Shown: positions 41,199 through 50,661, counted from the first letter of the stretch. The stretch: DNA of 59,600 nucleotides from Arenibacter troitsensis (GCF_900177645.1 NZ_FXAO01000015.1:1-59600); one strand, 5' to 3'. Notes: generated by a model not told the origin, from the sequence alone. Program-made: numbers and translations.

Positions 41199-42344
41199 TT
41201 GAACAAAGCCCTTCTTTTTTTATTCTTTATATGCATTTATTCCTGCAAACAGCCTAAAAAAGAGACTATTTCCAGTACTTTTTTAACACTGCCCACAAAT
41301 ATAGATTATGCCCAAGGTTTTACTATTGAAAAGACATCGCCCGATGTTACCATGATAAGGGTATCCTCACCTTGGCCAGAATCGGAAGAAAGTTTTACCT
41401 ATGCTTTGGTACCTAAAGAAAAATTGTCGACCATTACCTTAAACAGTGATGAATATAATGCCATAATTGGAGTGCCTGTCCAAAACATAGTAGTTACCTC
41501 TACAACCCATATCCCAGCATTGGAAGCACTGGGAGAGGCTGATAAATTAATAGGATTCCCGGATACGAAGTACATATCATCCCCAATGACCAGAAAACGT
41601 ATAAATGAAGGATTGGTGCAGGAATTGGGCAACAATGAATCCCTAAATTCAGAAATGGTGATTGCCTTAAATCCGGAAGTAGTTGTAGGATTTAGCATTA
41701 ACCACGAAAACAAGGCTTATGAGACTATTCAACGATCCAATATTCCGGTAGTATACAACGGGGATTGGACAGAAGAAACACCTTTGGGAAAAGCGGAATG
41801 GATAAAATTTTTCGCACCATTTTTTCAAAAGGAAAAAGAAGCGGATAGCATTTTCAATTCCATTAAGGATAATTACAATAATGCCAAGGCCTTGGCAGAA
41901 AAGGCAAAAAATAGGCCTAAGGTATTAAGTGGCGCCCTATATAAGGACATATGGTACCTTCCCGGCGGAAAGAGTTGGGCCTCTACTTTTATAGCGGATG
42001 CAAACGCAGAGTATTTATGGAACGGCAACTCCTCAACCGGAAGTCTATCCTTAAGTTTGGAAAGTGTGATTGAACATGGCCACGATGCCGATTTTTGGAT
42101 CTCCCCTTCACAGTACGGCAGCTATTCGGAACTAAGGGCGGCCAACCGACATTATGCCCAATTTTCCGCTTACAGAAATAAGAACGTTTATACCTACGCC
42201 AATTCCAAAGGGGAAACTGGGGGATTGCTCTATTTTGAATTGGCACCAAACAGACCGGATTTGGTACTAAAAGACCTGATCCATATTTTTCACCCAGAGC
42301 TTCTTCCGAACTATGCACCTACCTTTTTTAAACCCTTGGATTAA
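41199..42344 (+). CDS. btuF: Cobalamin ABC transporter substrate-binding lipoprotein
   Basis: The 381-aa periplasmic or membrane-anchored binding protein has the signal MNKALLFLFFICIYSCKQPK with lipobox Cys. The start must be the TTG at 41199, because the frame is closed by a TGA at 41172 and no ATG or GTG lies between. It has the type III (BtuF/FecB) fold: VVTSTTHIPALEALGEADKL, MVIALNPEVVVGFS, IPVVYNGDWTEETPLGKAEW and a C-terminal LVLKDLIHIFHPE. It is the first gene of btuF-btuC-btuD, driven by the promoter at 41145-41173. Confidence 0.92.
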   Translation: MNKALLFLFFICIYSCKQPKKETISSTFLTLPTNIDYAQGFTIEKTSPDVTMIRVSSPWPESEESFTYALVPKEKLSTITLNSDEYNAIIGVPVQNIVVTSTTHIPALEALGEADKLIGFPDTKYISSPMTRKRINEGLVQELGNNESLNSEMVIALNPEVVVGFSINHENKAYETIQRSNIPVVYNGDWTEETPLGKAEWIKFFAPFFQKEKEADSIFNSIKDNYNNAKALAEKAKNRPKVLSGALYKDIWYLPGGKSWASTFIADANAEYLWNGNSSTGSLSLSLESVIEHGHDADFWISPSQYGSYSELRAANRHYAQFSAYRNKNVYTYANSKGETGGLLYFELAPNRPDLVLKDLIHIFHPELLPNYAPTFFKPLD

Positions 42345-43373
42345 GTGCTGCCACTAAAGACATATAGAATCTATTTTATCCTACTGCTGTTGGTTATGTT
42401 GATTTGTTTTATGGTGAACATCAGCTTGGGCTCGGTATCCATTCCCCTAGAGGACACATTGAATGCGATAATTGGACGAACCACCAAAGTGGATTCTTGG
42501 GGCTATATTATTTGGAACTACCGAATTCCCAAAGCGTTTACCGCCATATTGGTGGGCAGTGGTTTGGCCTTGAGCGGTTTATTGATGCAGACCTTATTTA
42601 GAAACCCCTTGGCGGGCCCCTTTGTCCTGGGCATAAGCGCCGGCGCAAGTTTAGGCGCTGCCCTATTGATTTTAGGGTCCGCCCTATTCTCCGGTATTTT
42701 TTTGGGTAAGGTAAATGATATTTCTTTGGCATTGGCATCCAGTATAGGCAGCTTTCTGGTGCTTTTGGCGGTCATGGTAGTTGCCGCAAAGGTAAAGGAC
42801 ACCATGGCTCTTCTTATCATTGGCCTAATGTTTGGTAGCATTACCACCGCAGTGGTGAGCGTACTGTCCTATTTTTCCTCGGCCGAAAAATTACAGCAAT
42901 ATGTATATTGGTCTTTTGGAAGTATAGGAAATTTATCATGGAACCAACTTTTGTTGTTGTTAATGATAATAGGGATCGGGATTTTGATCAGTATTTTTTC
43001 CATTAAACCCTTGAACGCCCTATTATTGGGAGAAAGTTATGCCAAGAGTCTGGGCGTAAATATGAAGCGATCCAGATATTCCATCATTGTTGCCACGGGA
43101 TTGTTGGCAGGTGGAGTAACGGCTTTTGCCGGACCCATTGCCTTTATAGGCCTGGCGGTACCCCATTTGACCCGACAAATTTTTAACACCACCGATCATA
43201 AAGTTTTGGTTCCGGCCGTATTGATTTACGGTGCCATTTTGATGCTAATCTGCGATACCATTGCCCAAATGCCCAATTCGGCCAGTGTTTTACCCATCAA
43301 CGCCATAACATCAATCATTGGGGCACCGGTGGTTATTTGGCTGCTACTAAGAAAAAGGAAAATGATTTTTTAA
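42345..43373 (+). CDS. btuC: Cobalamin/iron ABC transporter permease (FecCD family)
   Basis: The 342-aa permease has about ten membrane helices. Family motifs are WNYRIPKAFTAILVGSGLAL near residues 65-85, QTLFRNPLAGPFVLGISAGA, and the ATPase-coupling loop followed by FAGPIAFIGLAVPHLTRQIF. It begins with GTG immediately after the TAA of btuF, so translation is coupled. It pairs with BtuD to move B12 across the inner membrane. Iron-siderophore uptake by this family is common, but the btuB riboswitch next door argues for cobalamin. Confidence 0.93.
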   Translation: MLPLKTYRIYFILLLLVMLICFMVNISLGSVSIPLEDTLNAIIGRTTKVDSWGYIIWNYRIPKAFTAILVGSGLALSGLLMQTLFRNPLAGPFVLGISAGASLGAALLILGSALFSGIFLGKVNDISLALASSIGSFLVLLAVMVVAAKVKDTMALLIIGLMFGSITTAVVSVLSYFSSAEKLQQYVYWSFGSIGNLSWNQLLLLLMIIGIGILISIFSIKPLNALLLGESYAKSLGVNMKRSRYSIIVATGLLAGGVTAFAGPIAFIGLAVPHLTRQIFNTTDHKVLVPAVLIYGAILMLICDTIAQMPNSASVLPINAITSIIGAPVVIWLLLRKRKMIF

Positions 43374-43458
43374 CATATGCTCAATTTCGGGCAGAAGCAC
43401 ACTACCTTCCGTGGATAGGTAAATTATAAAAAGACAAAAAAACGGCAAAAACCAATAA

Positions 43459-44277
43459 ATTAGTAACAAAAATTCACCTCAGATAGATACAAATACTCTC
43501 CATATCGCCCTAAAAACGGAAAACCTAAGCATTGGCTATTCCAACAAGAAGCAACAGTCCTGCATTGCCAAGGATATCAATTTTTCCTTGGCCAAAGGTG
43601 AACTTGCGGCCATTGTTGGTGTTAACGGTATAGGAAAATCTACCTTATTGCGCACACTCGGCAATGTACAGCCCAAATTATCCGGTAGTATCACTTTGAA
43701 CAAGCTGCCTTTGGAACAACATACTATAGCCGAACTGGCTGCCGAAATAAGTGTTGTACTAACAGAACCCATTGCTTCCAAAAATTTAACGGTGCAAGAG
43801 CTCATCAGTTTAGGACGGCAACCATATACCAATTGGCTTGGTACACTGACACCTGAGGATAGGGACAAGATCTCCTTGGCCATGGAAATGGTACAGATTT
43901 CAGAATTAAGGTCCAAAAAATGTTATGAGCTAAGTGATGGACAGTTGCAGCGTGTAATGATAGCCAGGGCCATTGCACAGGATACCCAGCTCATTTTACT
44001 GGATGAGCCTACAACACATTTGGACCTATACCATAAGGTCCAAATATTGAAACTGCTCAGATCTATTGCCCATACAACAAAAAAGACCATTCTCTTTACT
44101 ACCCACGAAATTGAAATTGCTATCCAGTTGTGCGACAAAATGTTGATATTGGAAAAAAACCAGAGCACCTTTGGATCACCTTGCGAATTGATACAAATGA
44201 AAAGTTTTGAAAATCTGTTCCCTGCAGATACCATTACTTTCGATGCCGAAACAGGTTCGTTTAGAGTTAATAAGTAA
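43459..44277 (+). CDS. btuD: Cobalamin ABC transporter ATP-binding protein, start codon unclear
   Basis: An ABC ATPase with Walker A GVNGIGKST, the signature YELSDGQLQRV, Walker B LILLDEPTTHLD and the switch His in LFTTHEIE. The frame opens just after a stop at 43456-43458 and has no ATG or GTG before the Walker A. The TTG at 43588 would remove the first strand and A-loop (LKTENLSIGYSNKK), which are needed for nucleotide binding. I therefore place the start upstream, at the ATT at 43459, which reads S-N-K-N-S from codon 2. An ATG lost by mutation or a sequencing error would look the same. Confidence 0.8.
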   Translation: MSNKNSPQIDTNTLHIALKTENLSIGYSNKKQQSCIAKDINFSLAKGELAAIVGVNGIGKSTLLRTLGNVQPKLSGSITLNKLPLEQHTIAELAAEISVVLTEPIASKNLTVQELISLGRQPYTNWLGTLTPEDRDKISLAMEMVQISELRSKKCYELSDGQLQRVMIARAIAQDTQLILLDEPTTHLDLYHKVQILKLLRSIAHTTKKTILFTTHEIEIAIQLCDKMLILEKNQSTFGSPCELIQMKSFENLFPADTITFDAETGSFRVNK

Positions 44278-44341
44278 TAAAAGTCAACATCACTTTTTTT
44301 TAACACAATCCACTATCTTTACAGCAAAGATGAATAATTAA

Positions 44342-45691
44342 ATGAATGAATTGCTAGTATATGCAGTCCTTGCCCTAGTTGGCCTTGCCATTGGATATTT
44401 TTTAGGGAATTATATCCAAAATCTAAAAACAAAATCCAGTCAAAGCGCCCTGTTGGAACGGGAACAACAGTTGAGAACCAACTTGAGCGCCCTGGAGCAG
44501 AAACTATTGGCTGCTGAGGAATATAAAGCACAATTACAATCCGAAAAGGAACAATTGGGCAATCAGATAGTTCGCTATCAGGCGGAAATGGAGAATTTAG
44601 ACCTAAAAAACAGGGAACAAAAAGGGGAGGTAGAAAAATTACAGGAAAAATTCACCAAGGAATTCGAGAATTTGGCCAATAAGATTTTGGATGAAAAAAG
44701 CACTAAATTCACTGAACAGAACAGGGAAAACATTAAAAATATATTGACCCCTTTACAAGAAAAAATAATTCTTTTCGAAAAAAAGGTAGAGGACAGCCAA
44801 AAAGAAAGCGTAGGTATGCATTCTGCCTTAAAGGAACAATTGGCCAATCTTCAAACGCAAAACCTCAAAATTACCCAAGAAGCTGAAAACCTGACCAAAG
44901 CCCTAAAAGGAGACAGTAAAATGCAAGGGAATTGGGGCGAATTGGTATTGGAGCGGGTCCTTGAAAAGTCGGGCTTGGAAAAAGATCGGGAATATACGGT
45001 ACAACAGAGCTTTACCCGTGAAGATGGAAGTCGCGTTTTGCCCGATGTAATCATTAACCTGCCCGACGGCAAAAAGATGATCGTGGATTCCAAGGTTTCC
45101 CTTACGGATTATGAGCGATATGTAAACGCAGAGGATGAACTAAAGGACAAATTCCTCAAAGATCATATCAATTCCCTGAGAAGACATGTAGACCAACTTT
45201 CGGCCAAGAAATACGAGGACCTTTATGAAATGGAAAGTCCGGATTTTGTACTCATGTTCGTTCCCATAGAACCTGCATTTGCCATTGCAATAAACAACGA
45301 TAACAACCTGTACAACAAGGCATTTGAACAAAACATTATCATAGTTACCCCTTCTACCCTATTGGCTACCTTACGCACAATAGATACGATGTGGAACAAT
45401 GAAAAACAACAGCGCAACGCCATTGAAATTGCACGACAGGCAGGAGCGCTATATGACAAGTTTGAAGGATTTGTTGGGGATTTGATGAAGGTAGGCAAAA
45501 AGATGGACGAAGCGAAATCCGAATACAAGGGAGCCATGAACAAATTGGTCGATGGCCGAGGGAATATCATTACCAGCATAGAAAAATTGAAGAAAATGGG
45601 GGCCAAAGCAAAGAAATCCATCCCCGAATCCTTGCTCAAAAGAGCACAGGACGATGATGACGAAAACGAGGAACCCGTATCGCTGCTATAA
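44342..45691 (+). CDS. rmuC: DNA recombination protein RmuC
   Basis: The 449-aa protein has an N-terminal membrane helix (ELLVYAVLALVGLAIGYFLG), a coiled coil from about 30 to 190, and the RmuC nuclease-like core. The core shows GNWGELVLERVLEKSGLEKD, VLPDVIINLPDGKKMIVDSK with the D and D-x-K of a PD-(D/E)XK fold, and LVDGRGNIITSIEKLKKMGA near the C-terminus. In E. coli RmuC limits inversions at short inverted repeats. It is membrane-anchored, probably facing the cytoplasm. The next two genes follow within 20 bp, so an operon is likely. Confidence 0.94.
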   Translation: MNELLVYAVLALVGLAIGYFLGNYIQNLKTKSSQSALLEREQQLRTNLSALEQKLLAAEEYKAQLQSEKEQLGNQIVRYQAEMENLDLKNREQKGEVEKLQEKFTKEFENLANKILDEKSTKFTEQNRENIKNILTPLQEKIILFEKKVEDSQKESVGMHSALKEQLANLQTQNLKITQEAENLTKALKGDSKMQGNWGELVLERVLEKSGLEKDREYTVQQSFTREDGSRVLPDVIINLPDGKKMIVDSKVSLTDYERYVNAEDELKDKFLKDHINSLRRHVDQLSAKKYEDLYEMESPDFVLMFVPIEPAFAIAINNDNNLYNKAFEQNIIIVTPSTLLATLRTIDTMWNNEKQQRNAIEIARQAGALYDKFEGFVGDLMKVGKKMDEAKSEYKGAMNKLVDGRGNIITSIEKLKKMGAKAKKSIPESLLKRAQDDDDENEEPVSLL

Positions 45692-45708
45692 ACAAATACA
45701 ATATTTAA

Positions 45709-46065
45709 ATGAAAAAATTTCTCGGATTAACCTTACTAGGCCTGGTACTGATATTTACCGTCTATATTCTATTTGTTTATTTCGTTCCCTATAGTGAAGG
45801 TATCCGTTCTGGGGAACTAATTAAAATTAGTCATAAAGGAGTGTTCATAAAGACATGGGAAGGTGAGATTAGCCAAGGAATATCCGGGGCACAAATATTT
45901 TCCTTCTCGGTCATAAAGGACGACGTAATTGACAAATTGAAGGAATATCAGGGGTCTTATGTTAAAGTGACTTATATTGAGCGCTATAGGACCTTCTTTT
46001 GGTTAGGTGATACCAAATATTTTATTACTTCCGTTGAAAAGGAAAACTCTCCCCACTTAAACTAA
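45709..46065 (+). CDS. Small membrane-anchored protein of unknown function
   Basis: A 118-aa protein with one N-terminal membrane helix (LTLLGLVLIFTVYILFVYFV) and a beta-rich extracytoplasmic domain (EGIRSGELIKISHKGVFIKT, FSFSVIKDDVIDKLKEYQGS, YVKVTYIERYRTFFWLGDTK). I recall the name 6-phosphogluconate dehydrogenase attached to relatives of it, but there is no NADP site or sugar-phosphate motif; the real gnd is at 49077-50483. It lies 17 bp after rmuC and 5 bp before the thioesterase gene. Confidence 0.75.
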   Translation: MKKFLGLTLLGLVLIFTVYILFVYFVPYSEGIRSGELIKISHKGVFIKTWEGEISQGISGAQIFSFSVIKDDVIDKLKEYQGSYVKVTYIERYRTFFWLGDTKYFITSVEKENSPHLN

Positions 46066-46070
46066 AAACA

Positions 46071-46622
46071 ATGGACCAATTTAAAACTGCCAGACAATCC
46101 AGGATATCCATTACCGAGTTGATGCTGCCTTCCCATTCCAATTTTGGTGGTAAAGTACACGGTGGCCACATATTAAACCTAATGGATCAAATTGCCTTTG
46201 CCTGCGCTTCAAAGCATTCAAGAAAGTATTGTGTAACAGCATCCGTGAACAAGGTAGATTTTTTAAATCCCATTGAAGTTGGAGAACTGATCACCCTTAA
46301 GGCCTCGGTAAATTATACTGGACGCACCTCCATGGTCATAGGTGTTCGTGTGGAATCTGAAAATGTAACCACGGGTAAAAAGAAACATTGCAATAGCTCC
46401 TATTTTACTATGGTAGCCAAAGATGCGGATGGCCGAAGTGCCCCTGTGCCTGGCCTAATCATTGAAGACGAACAGGGCGTTAGAAGGTTTGCACGCAGCA
46501 TTCAACGAAAGAAACAGGCAATGTCGCGCAGCAGTCAGTTTGAATCGTCCCAGTTTAAAATGAATGACCACTTAAAGGATTTGGACAACGAAAATGTAAA
46601 AATAAATCTGGATCCCGCTTAG
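46071..46622 (+). CDS. Acyl-CoA thioesterase (hotdog fold)
   Basis: The 183-aa hydrolase of the YciA/ACOT type has the N-terminal LMLPSHSNFGGKVHGGHILN with conserved Asn and Gly and the LMDQIAFACASKHSRK helix. The strand CVTASVNKVDFLNPIEVGEL and EDEQGVRRFARSIQRKKQAM near the C-terminus are also typical. It releases free fatty acid from acyl-CoA; chain-length preference is unknown. The last residues overlap the convergent pgl gene by 4 bp. It is the third gene after rmuC in a tightly spaced plus-strand run. Confidence 0.92.
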   Translation: MDQFKTARQSRISITELMLPSHSNFGGKVHGGHILNLMDQIAFACASKHSRKYCVTASVNKVDFLNPIEVGELITLKASVNYTGRTSMVIGVRVESENVTTGKKKHCNSSYFTMVAKDADGRSAPVPGLIIEDEQGVRRFARSIQRKKQAMSRSSQFESSQFKMNDHLKDLDNENVKINLDPA

Positions 46623-47329
46623 TTGATCTGGGCAGCGGCCTCCTCGTCCAAGAACCAAATTAATTCACCGGATGAAGGTGCTACCAATGATGCTGGATAG
46701 TTTTCATGGCCTTCCTCCTTTGTGAGTATGGTCCTTACTTTTTCCGCCTTACTACTACCCGTCACCAAAAATGCTACCGTTTTGGCGTTATTGATCAGCT
46801 TACCAGTAATGGTGATCCTTCTTTGACCGGAATCTGGATGCACTGCTACTTCGCAGTTTTTTGCTGAATCCCATAGGCCAATTTCATGTGGGAATATTGA
46901 TGCCGTATGTCCGTCATCACCCATACCAAGGATCACCAAATCAAATTGGGGCAGGTTGTTCACTATGGGCAATTCCTCTTCCAAGACCTTTCCATATCGT
47001 CTGGCCTCCAGTTCCGGTAGGTCTTCCCCTAGAACACGATGAATATTATCTTTGGGTATATCAATCTTGGACAGTAAATGGTCTACCGTCATTTTGTAAT
47101 TACTTTCCGGATCCGTAGGAGGAACACATCGTTCATCGCCCCAATACAAATGAACCGTAGACCAATCTACATCCTTATAATGCTCTGCCATATAATCAAA
47201 GACCACCTTAGGGGTACTGCCTCCGGACAAGGCAATATGGGTTGTTTTGTTTTCCTTTATCAGTTCTTCCAGATAATCTGAAAAGTTTTTGGCCACTTCT
47301 GTTTTGGTAGGTGCTATATTAATGTGCAT
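46619..47329 (-). CDS. pgl: 6-phosphogluconolactonase
   Basis: The 236-aa DevB-type enzyme hydrolyses 6-phosphogluconolactone. The signature THIALSGGSTPKVVFDYM is near the N-terminus, with VHLYWGDERCVPPTDPESNY and DLVILGMGDDGHTASIFPHE, which hold the catalytic His, in the middle. It is the second gene of zwf-pgl, 25 bp after zwf, and gnd lies divergently on the far side of zwf. Together they supply the whole oxidative branch from glucose 6-phosphate to ribulose 5-phosphate. It overlaps the thioesterase gene by 4 bp tail to tail. Confidence 0.96.
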   Translation of the reverse strand: MHINIAPTKTEVAKNFSDYLEELIKENKTTHIALSGGSTPKVVFDYMAEHYKDVDWSTVHLYWGDERCVPPTDPESNYKMTVDHLLSKIDIPKDNIHRVLGEDLPELEARRYGKVLEEELPIVNNLPQFDLVILGMGDDGHTASIFPHEIGLWDSAKNCEVAVHPDSGQRRITITGKLINNAKTVAFLVTGSSKAEKVRTILTKEEGHENYPASLVAPSSGELIWFLDEEAAAQIN

Positions 47330-47354
47330 CTATTCTATTTTTTTTATTTGATAT

Positions 47355-48887
47355 TTATTTTATAACACAGAAACCTGGATCGTCGGCCAAGTTTTCTCCG
47401 GGATTCCTCCACTTTAAGTCCCCTTCCAATAAGCGGTCCGAATTGGTTGGACCCCAAACTCCAGAGGAGTAACCGTATATATTTACATCCGAACCATTCT
47501 TCCAATAGTCCAGGATTGGATCTACAAACTCCCAAGCAGCTTCCACCTCATCCGCTCTGGCATAAAGGGTAGCGTCGCCCTGCATGGCATCCAATAACAA
47601 TCTTTCGTAAGCGTCCATGACATTGTTATCTGCCAAATTGGAATAGTAAAAATCCAGATTGGCACGTTCTACCGTAAAGCCCTGTCCCGGAACTTTTACC
47701 CCAAACTTAATAAGGATACCTTCATCTGGTTGAATCCTAATGATCAACTGGTTATCCTTGTTGTTCATATCAGAATTTTTAAATACTTGGTGGTGCGGCG
47801 ATTTAAAATGAATTACCACTTCGGTTACCTTAGTAGGCATTCTTTTTGCGGTGCGCACATAGAAGGGAACGTCTTTCCACCTCCAATTATCCACAAAAAA
47901 TTTAATAGCGGCATAAGTCTCCGTTTTGGAGTTGGGATCAACACCTTCCTCTTCCCTATATCCTTTAACTTTTTTACCATCTATAACAGATGCCAGGTAT
48001 TGCCCTCTTACTGTATTATTATATAAGGTTTCCTCATCGCGCATAATTCGCAATGATTTTAAAGCCTTCACTTTTTCGTTCCTAATTTCCTGGGCACTGG
48101 CATCTATTGGCGGTTCCATTACAATTAATGAGACTATCTGCAATAAATGATTCTGGAACATATCCCGAAGCGCACCCGATTTATCATAATAGCCGCCCCT
48201 TTTTTCAACACCAACACTTTCGGCATTGGTAATTTCTATATGGTGTATGTAATTCCGGTTCCAAAGTGGTTCAAAAATACTGTTGGAAAAACGGGTCACC
48301 AATAAATTCTGAACTGTTTCCTTGCCCAAATAATGGTCAATTCTATAGATCTGGGATTCATTAAAGTAGGTTTGAAGACCTATATTAAGTTTTTTGGCCG
48401 TTTCCAAACTGTACCCAAAAGGCTTTTCTACAATAATACGCTTCCATCCGTTGGTTTCGTTATTTAAACCTTGCTCAGAAAGGTTTTTAGCAATAACCTC
48501 GTATAGACTTGGAGGGGTCGAAAGATAGAAGATATAGTTTTCCCCGGTACTGAATTTATTGTTCAGGTCCGATATTCTGGTTGCCAACTTATTGTACACC
48601 TTATTGTAATCCTCGCCCAGATCCTCATAAAAAAACTTATCGGCAAAAGTGTTTATAAAATCCAAGGAAGCATCCTTTACCTTATCTTTTAAGTAAGTAC
48701 TTTCCTGGACCACCTTTTTCCTGAACTCACCATCGGTCATATTACTCCTACTCACTCCCAATACCACGAAATTTTCGGGAAGTTGTTTTGCCTTATATAA
48801 ATTAAATAGTGCTGGTACCAGCTTTCTAGCAGTTAAATCTCCTGATGCCCCAAAAATAACAAGCATTTGATTTGCTGTTTTGTTCAT
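47355..48887 (-). CDS. zwf: Glucose-6-phosphate 1-dehydrogenase
   Basis: The 510-aa enzyme (from the ATG at 48887, MNKTANQMLVIFGASGDLTA) oxidises glucose 6-phosphate with NADP. The frame continues to a TTG at 48914, which is less likely. Motifs are GASGDLTARKLVPALF (dinucleotide fold), IIVEKPFGYSLE and YRIDHYLGKETVQNLLVTRF, which carries the substrate and catalytic residues. NRNYIHHIEITNAE and a C-terminal WEFVDPILDYW are also present. It is first in the zwf-pgl operon and divergent from gnd across 189 bp. Confidence 0.97.
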   Translation of the reverse strand: MNKTANQMLVIFGASGDLTARKLVPALFNLYKAKQLPENFVVLGVSRSNMTDGEFRKKVVQESTYLKDKVKDASLDFINTFADKFFYEDLGEDYNKVYNKLATRISDLNNKFSTGENYIFYLSTPPSLYEVIAKNLSEQGLNNETNGWKRIIVEKPFGYSLETAKKLNIGLQTYFNESQIYRIDHYLGKETVQNLLVTRFSNSIFEPLWNRNYIHHIEITNAESVGVEKRGGYYDKSGALRDMFQNHLLQIVSLIVMEPPIDASAQEIRNEKVKALKSLRIMRDEETLYNNTVRGQYLASVIDGKKVKGYREEEGVDPNSKTETYAAIKFFVDNWRWKDVPFYVRTAKRMPTKVTEVVIHFKSPHHQVFKNSDMNNKDNQLIIRIQPDEGILIKFGVKVPGQGFTVERANLDFYYSNLADNNVMDAYERLLLDAMQGDATLYARADEVEAAWEFVDPILDYWKNGSDVNIYGYSSGVWGPTNSDRLLEGDLKWRNPGENLADDPGFCVIK

Positions 48888-49076
48888 ATTATAATTATTG
48901 GAAGTTTTGTTCAATTTGTTGGGATTTTAAAACTTTGGTTCTAAAAACCGTTTAATTGACTATTTTTGATTTTTGAATTATCATGCGAAGATAAAACTAA
49001 TTTAGATTATACATTTATAAACAAGGACACTTAACAAAAGCCTCTTTATTTTGTTAAATAACTTTAAGGAAAAAAC

Positions 49077-50483
49077 ATGGAAAACACATATGATTTTGGA
49101 TTGATTGGCCTAGGTGTGATGGGGCGTAATTTTATTTTGAACGTTGCGGACAACAACTTTTCGGCAATGGGTTACGATCTTGATGAAGAAAAAGTAAATG
49201 CACTGATCGAAGAAGGACAGGATACCAAAAAAGTAAACGCTACCACCAATGTCGAACACTTTGTACAATCCTTATCGCAGCCAAGAAAAATAATGCTTTT
49301 AGTGCCAGCCGGTAAAATAGTGGACTCCGTAATTGAAAGCCTATTACCATATTTGGATAAAAACGACCTAATCATAGATGGTGGAAATTCCTTTTTTACG
49401 GATACCGATCGAAGGGAAGCTTATCTACAAGGCAAGGGAATACACTTTTTTGGTTCCGGTGTTTCTGGAGGTGCAAAAGGTGCCAGAAGGGGTCCCAGTA
49501 TAATGCCTGGAGGAAATAAAGAAGCTTACAAGGAGGTACAACCTATATTTGAAGCGGTCTCTGCCAAATTTAATGGGGAGCCCTGCGTAGCCTATTTGGG
49601 ACCAAAATCTGCCGGAAACTATGTAAAAATGGTACATAACGGCATTGAATATGGCCTAATGCAACTTACCTCCGAAATATATGACCTCCTTAAAAAAGCA
49701 GGCAAGTACAGCAATGATGAACTTCATGCCATATTCGATTCATGGAACAAGGGAAGACTACAGTCTTTTCTAATAGAAATATCTGCGGACATATTTAAAC
49801 AGGAAGACGACAAAGGCGACGGCAGATTGGTAGACAAAATCTTGGACAAGGCCAAACAAAAAGGTACTGGAAAATGGACATCCCAAAATGCCATGGACCT
49901 TGGTATTCCAATTCCCAGTATAGATATAGCCGTAAGCATGAGGGAAATTTCGGCCTTAAAAGAAGAAAGGGTTTTGGCCGATAAGTTGTACAACAGATCG
50001 GAACCAGCCATAATGGACAAAAAGGAAATGGCCAAATGGGCAGAGGAAGCCCTGTACTTTTCCTTTATTACCACCTATGCGCAGGGACTTCATCAATTGG
50101 CAGATGCCTCCAAGGAATATGGCTACGATCTGGACCTTTCCGTAATAGCCAAAATTTGGAGAGCGGGATGTATTATTCGTGCCGGTTTGTTGGAAGACAT
50201 ATCCACTGCCTTTACCAAGGACAAGCAATTGCCCAACCTACTTTTATCGCCCCAATTCGTCCCCAAGGTACAATCTACCGTAGGGGCTACAAGAAACCTT
50301 GTGGCATATGGAGCCAAAAATGGCATTCCGTTGCCAGGTCTTTCCAACTCCTTGACGTATTTTGATGCCTACACCTCTGGCAGATTACCTTTGAACCTTA
50401 TTCAGGCGCAGCGAGATCACTTTGGATCGCACACCTATGAAAGGACAGATATGGAAGGTATCTTCCATACCGAATGGGAATAA
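49077..50483 (+). CDS. gnd: 6-phosphogluconate dehydrogenase, decarboxylating
   Basis: The 468-aa enzyme makes ribulose 5-phosphate and NADPH from 6-phosphogluconate. Motifs are FGLIGLGVMGRNFILNVADN (NADP fold), IIDGGNSFFTDTDRRE, GSGVSGGAKGARRGPSIMPG (substrate loop) and YVKMVHNGIEYGLMQL with the catalytic Lys and Asn. The all-helical C-terminal domain ends FGSHTYERTDMEGIFHTEWE, which shapes the neighbouring subunit's active site. Length is normal. It is divergent from zwf-pgl, so a shared regulator could act on the 189-bp gap. A 161-bp repeat begins 18 bp after its stop. Confidence 0.97.
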   Translation: MENTYDFGLIGLGVMGRNFILNVADNNFSAMGYDLDEEKVNALIEEGQDTKKVNATTNVEHFVQSLSQPRKIMLLVPAGKIVDSVIESLLPYLDKNDLIIDGGNSFFTDTDRREAYLQGKGIHFFGSGVSGGAKGARRGPSIMPGGNKEAYKEVQPIFEAVSAKFNGEPCVAYLGPKSAGNYVKMVHNGIEYGLMQLTSEIYDLLKKAGKYSNDELHAIFDSWNKGRLQSFLIEISADIFKQEDDKGDGRLVDKILDKAKQKGTGKWTSQNAMDLGIPIPSIDIAVSMREISALKEERVLADKLYNRSEPAIMDKKEMAKWAEEALYFSFITTYAQGLHQLADASKEYGYDLDLSVIAKIWRAGCIIRAGLLEDISTAFTKDKQLPNLLLSPQFVPKVQSTVGATRNLVAYGAKNGIPLPGLSNSLTYFDAYTSGRLPLNLIQAQRDHFGSHTYERTDMEGIFHTEWE

Positions 50484-50500
50484 CCCATAGAAATAGAATA

Positions 50501-50661
50501 AAAGGTATTAAACCTCAGGGCAAGCCCTGAACCCAATAATAGGAATCGACCCAAGGGTCGAGGTATTGAACCTGGATCCCGCCGAAAAAGGCGGGATTAG
50601 TTCAACTTGCAATTTTCAGTGCGTCTTACTGACTTCTCAAAATTGAGTTTCACTAATAAAA
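50501..50661 (+). repeat. 161-bp structured dispersed repeat, copy 2
   Basis: This is the second copy of the element at 40857-41017 (6 substitutions, no indel). Here the first palindrome is perfect, TCAGGGC-AA-GCCCTGA, and the second is TCGACCC-AA-GGGTCGA. They are followed by ATCCCGCC/GGCGGGAT around GAAAAA and, after a CAGT/ACTG hairpin, by CTCAA-AA-TTGAG. It starts 18 bp after the gnd stop codon and may act as its 3' end structure. No coding potential is seen. Confidence 0.85.

Noticed and set aside
43536..43916. 126-codon minus-strand frame in btuD
   Set aside because: It is the antisense of the ABC signature and Walker regions; the plus-strand gene explains it.
45709..46065. The name 6-phosphogluconate dehydrogenase for the small membrane protein
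   Set aside because: It lacks any dinucleotide or substrate motif and is a quarter of the enzyme's length; the true gnd is at 49077-50483.
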